DNA of 64,000 bases from Blautia coccoides. GTDB lineage: Bacteria > Bacillota > Clostridia > Lachnospirales > Lachnospiraceae. The stretch covers positions 325,001 through 389,000 of the forward strand of contig NZ_CP136422.1 in assembly GCF_034355335.1 (NCBI RefSeq), given 5' to 3'. The notes below the pieces were generated by a model, which was not told the DNA's origin, searched no databases, and was given only the letters and a program-made list of their open reading frames with translations. This document shows, in pieces, positions 62,953-64,000 of the stretch. Each line of letters begins with the position of its first letter. Within the stretch, counting starts at the first letter, position 1. The position numbers were made by a program, and so were the translations under genes.

Positions 62953-64000
62953 TGAAGGTGAACAGTCGGAAAGTCATTACCTCTGTGGCAATGATCACTT
63001 ACAGAGCCAATAAGAAACGGAATGCCCTCACCGTTTTTGCTGTTATCCTCACTACTTTTTTGATAACAGCAGTGCTGGGGATTGGCATCAGTTACTGGGA
63101 CGCAGTATCAGAGCGATCCATTCGTATGAATGGGATGGACTATGACATAGAGTTGACAGAGCCTCGTGCAGAGCAGGTGGAGATGGTAGGAAGTATGGAT
63201 GCTGTGAAGTATGCAGGAGTTGCTGTTAAATGTGCTATCGCAGAAGAATACCAAGACAAATCTCTTGATAAGACAAGGCTTTACTGGGTGGATGATACCT
63301 GCTGGGAGAAGCAGTGCATTCCGGCGTATGAATTTTTTAAAGGAAATTACCCGAAAGAGGAGGAGGAACTGGTACTTTCCACTACAGCATTGAAAGACAT
63401 GGGGATCAAAGATCCGAAAATAGGAATGAAACTGCCTCTTACCTATTATTCTTTAGCGGAAGACCCGGAGAGAACAGATTTGGAAGATGCCGCTCCAGGA
63501 CAGCAGATTATGACGAAAACCTTTATATTGAGCGGATATTACAGGGACTATTCCGGGAAGCAGTATGGATATGTGTCACAGGCATTTTACAAGACAAGCG
63601 GTGTGAGACAGACAGATTTTACCCAGGGCGCACTAAAGATCACCTTAAAGAAATCTCTTTATTCCACAAAAGATATTATGAACATACAGACCTCCCTGAA
63701 CATGAAGGACAGGCAGGTGCTCATTGCGGATGATCAGATAATACAAAATTTTATTAAAATGGCAGCGGGCCTTGGGGGACTGCTCCTCATGATCCTTATA
63801 AGCGGGTATCTTTTTGTTTACAATACGCTGTATATATCGGTGTCCAAAGATATCCGGTATTATGGGCAGCTTAAGACCGTGGGTATGACCTCTGTACAGC
63901 TAAAACGGATGGTTTATCTCCAGGCGCTTTGGAATTCCTGTATCGGCATACCGGTGGGAATGGTGCTTGGCGTTTTGGTGTCGGCAGGAATTGTTCCTAT
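62949..64000 (+). CDS. FtsX-like ABC transporter permease, N-terminal part (cut by the window end)
   Basis: About 350 residues are visible with no stop before base 64000. It starts at the ATG overlapping the ATPase stop. The first helix is at about 20-45 (ANKKRNALTVFAVILTTFLITAVLGIGI), a large extracytoplasmic domain spans about 46-255 (SYWDAVSERSIRM to QVLIADDQ), and the FtsX core begins at about 265 with MAAGLGGLLLMILISGYLFVYNTLYISVSKDIRYYGQLKTVGMTSVQLKRM. The single large loop after the first helix fits the Mac/Lol-type layout, and the second half lies past the edge. With the ATPase it would form an exporter for antimicrobial peptides or lipids. Confidence 0.9.
   Translation, partial: MMKVNSRKVITSVAMITYRANKKRNALTVFAVILTTFLITAVLGIGISYWDAVSERSIRMNGMDYDIELTEPRAEQVEMVGSMDAVKYAGVAVKCAIAEEYQDKSLDKTRLYWVDDTCWEKQCIPAYEFFKGNYPKEEEELVLSTTALKDMGIKDPKIGMKLPLTYYSLAEDPERTDLEDAAPGQQIMTKTFILSGYYRDYSGKQYGYVSQAFYKTSGVRQTDFTQGALKITLKKSLYSTKDIMNIQTSLNMKDRQVLIADDQIIQNFIKMAAGLGGLLLMILISGYLFVYNTLYISVSKDIRYYGQLKTVGMTSVQLKRMVYLQALWNSCIGIPVGMVLGVLVSAGIVP

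Overview
The window looks like the chromosome of a Gram-positive, anaerobic, probably spore-forming Firmicute of the Lachnospiraceae, close to Blautia. The evidence is the style of RpoB/RpoC, S12, S7, EF-G and EF-Tu, strong AAGGAGG ribosome binding sites, consensus TTGACA-N17-TATAAT promoters, a LysM/GH18 spore-cortex type hydrolase, and BsaA/TasA-type matrix proteins with SipW peptidases. The genus is an inference from protein style; no search was run.

Layout. 1-3.1 kb: a minus-strand operon of a LytTR response regulator, a surface protein and a sensor kinase cut by the window edge. 3.4-4.8 kb: tyrosine recombinase A with a 206-bp segment between perfect 24-bp inverted repeats, then a small gene. 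4.8-14.3 kb: LysM-GH18 protein, a 1557-residue beta-helix/FIVAR surface protein, a PrsA-like foldase and a four-gene secreted-protein cassette. 14.3-15.6 kb: L10 leader, rplJ, rplL. 15.7-18.4 kb: tyrosine recombinase B, a second invertible segment and a BTAD-type activator. 18.5-32.1 kb: a surface/biofilm-matrix island with a SpaA-like protein, seven predicted SipW-dependent proteins, two SipW signal peptidases, two anchored surface proteins and a GGDEF-EAL enzyme. 32.3-38.4 kb: XRE regulator, NhaC antiporter, thioredoxin-reductase-like protein, an ASST propeller fused to thioredoxin, and a Crp/Fnr regulator. 38.4-52.5 kb: rpoB, rpoC, a GH3 enzyme, rpsL, rpsG, fusA, tuf. 52.5-54.0 kb: an intact ISL3-family element with an 8-bp target duplication. 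54-64 kb: sigma-factor remnant, MFS transporter, FmdE-like protein, a MutS2-like ATPase behind a long attenuator-like leader, GNAT, a nested palindromic element, an Rpn-type nuclease, and a two-component system with a Bce/Mac-type ABC exporter cut by the window end.

The most interesting system is the pair of promoter switches. Each has recombinase gene, inverted repeat, short segment, inverted repeat and target gene in that order. Each segment carries a sigma-A-type promoter pointing away from the target gene and a rho-independent terminator facing it, so both are drawn here in the OFF state. Inversion would place the promoter of switch B upstream of the BTAD regulator, and by position that regulator is a candidate activator of the adjoining SipW/BsaA/TasA matrix island. 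I infer a phase-variable biofilm programme. The regulator ends in a degenerate GGDEF domain and the island contains an active-looking GGDEF-EAL enzyme, which suggests a c-di-GMP connection.

A second theme is that the usual rplJ-rplL-rpoB-rpoC order is broken: about 23 kb of accessory DNA lies between rplL and rpoB, and rpoB has its own strong promoter.
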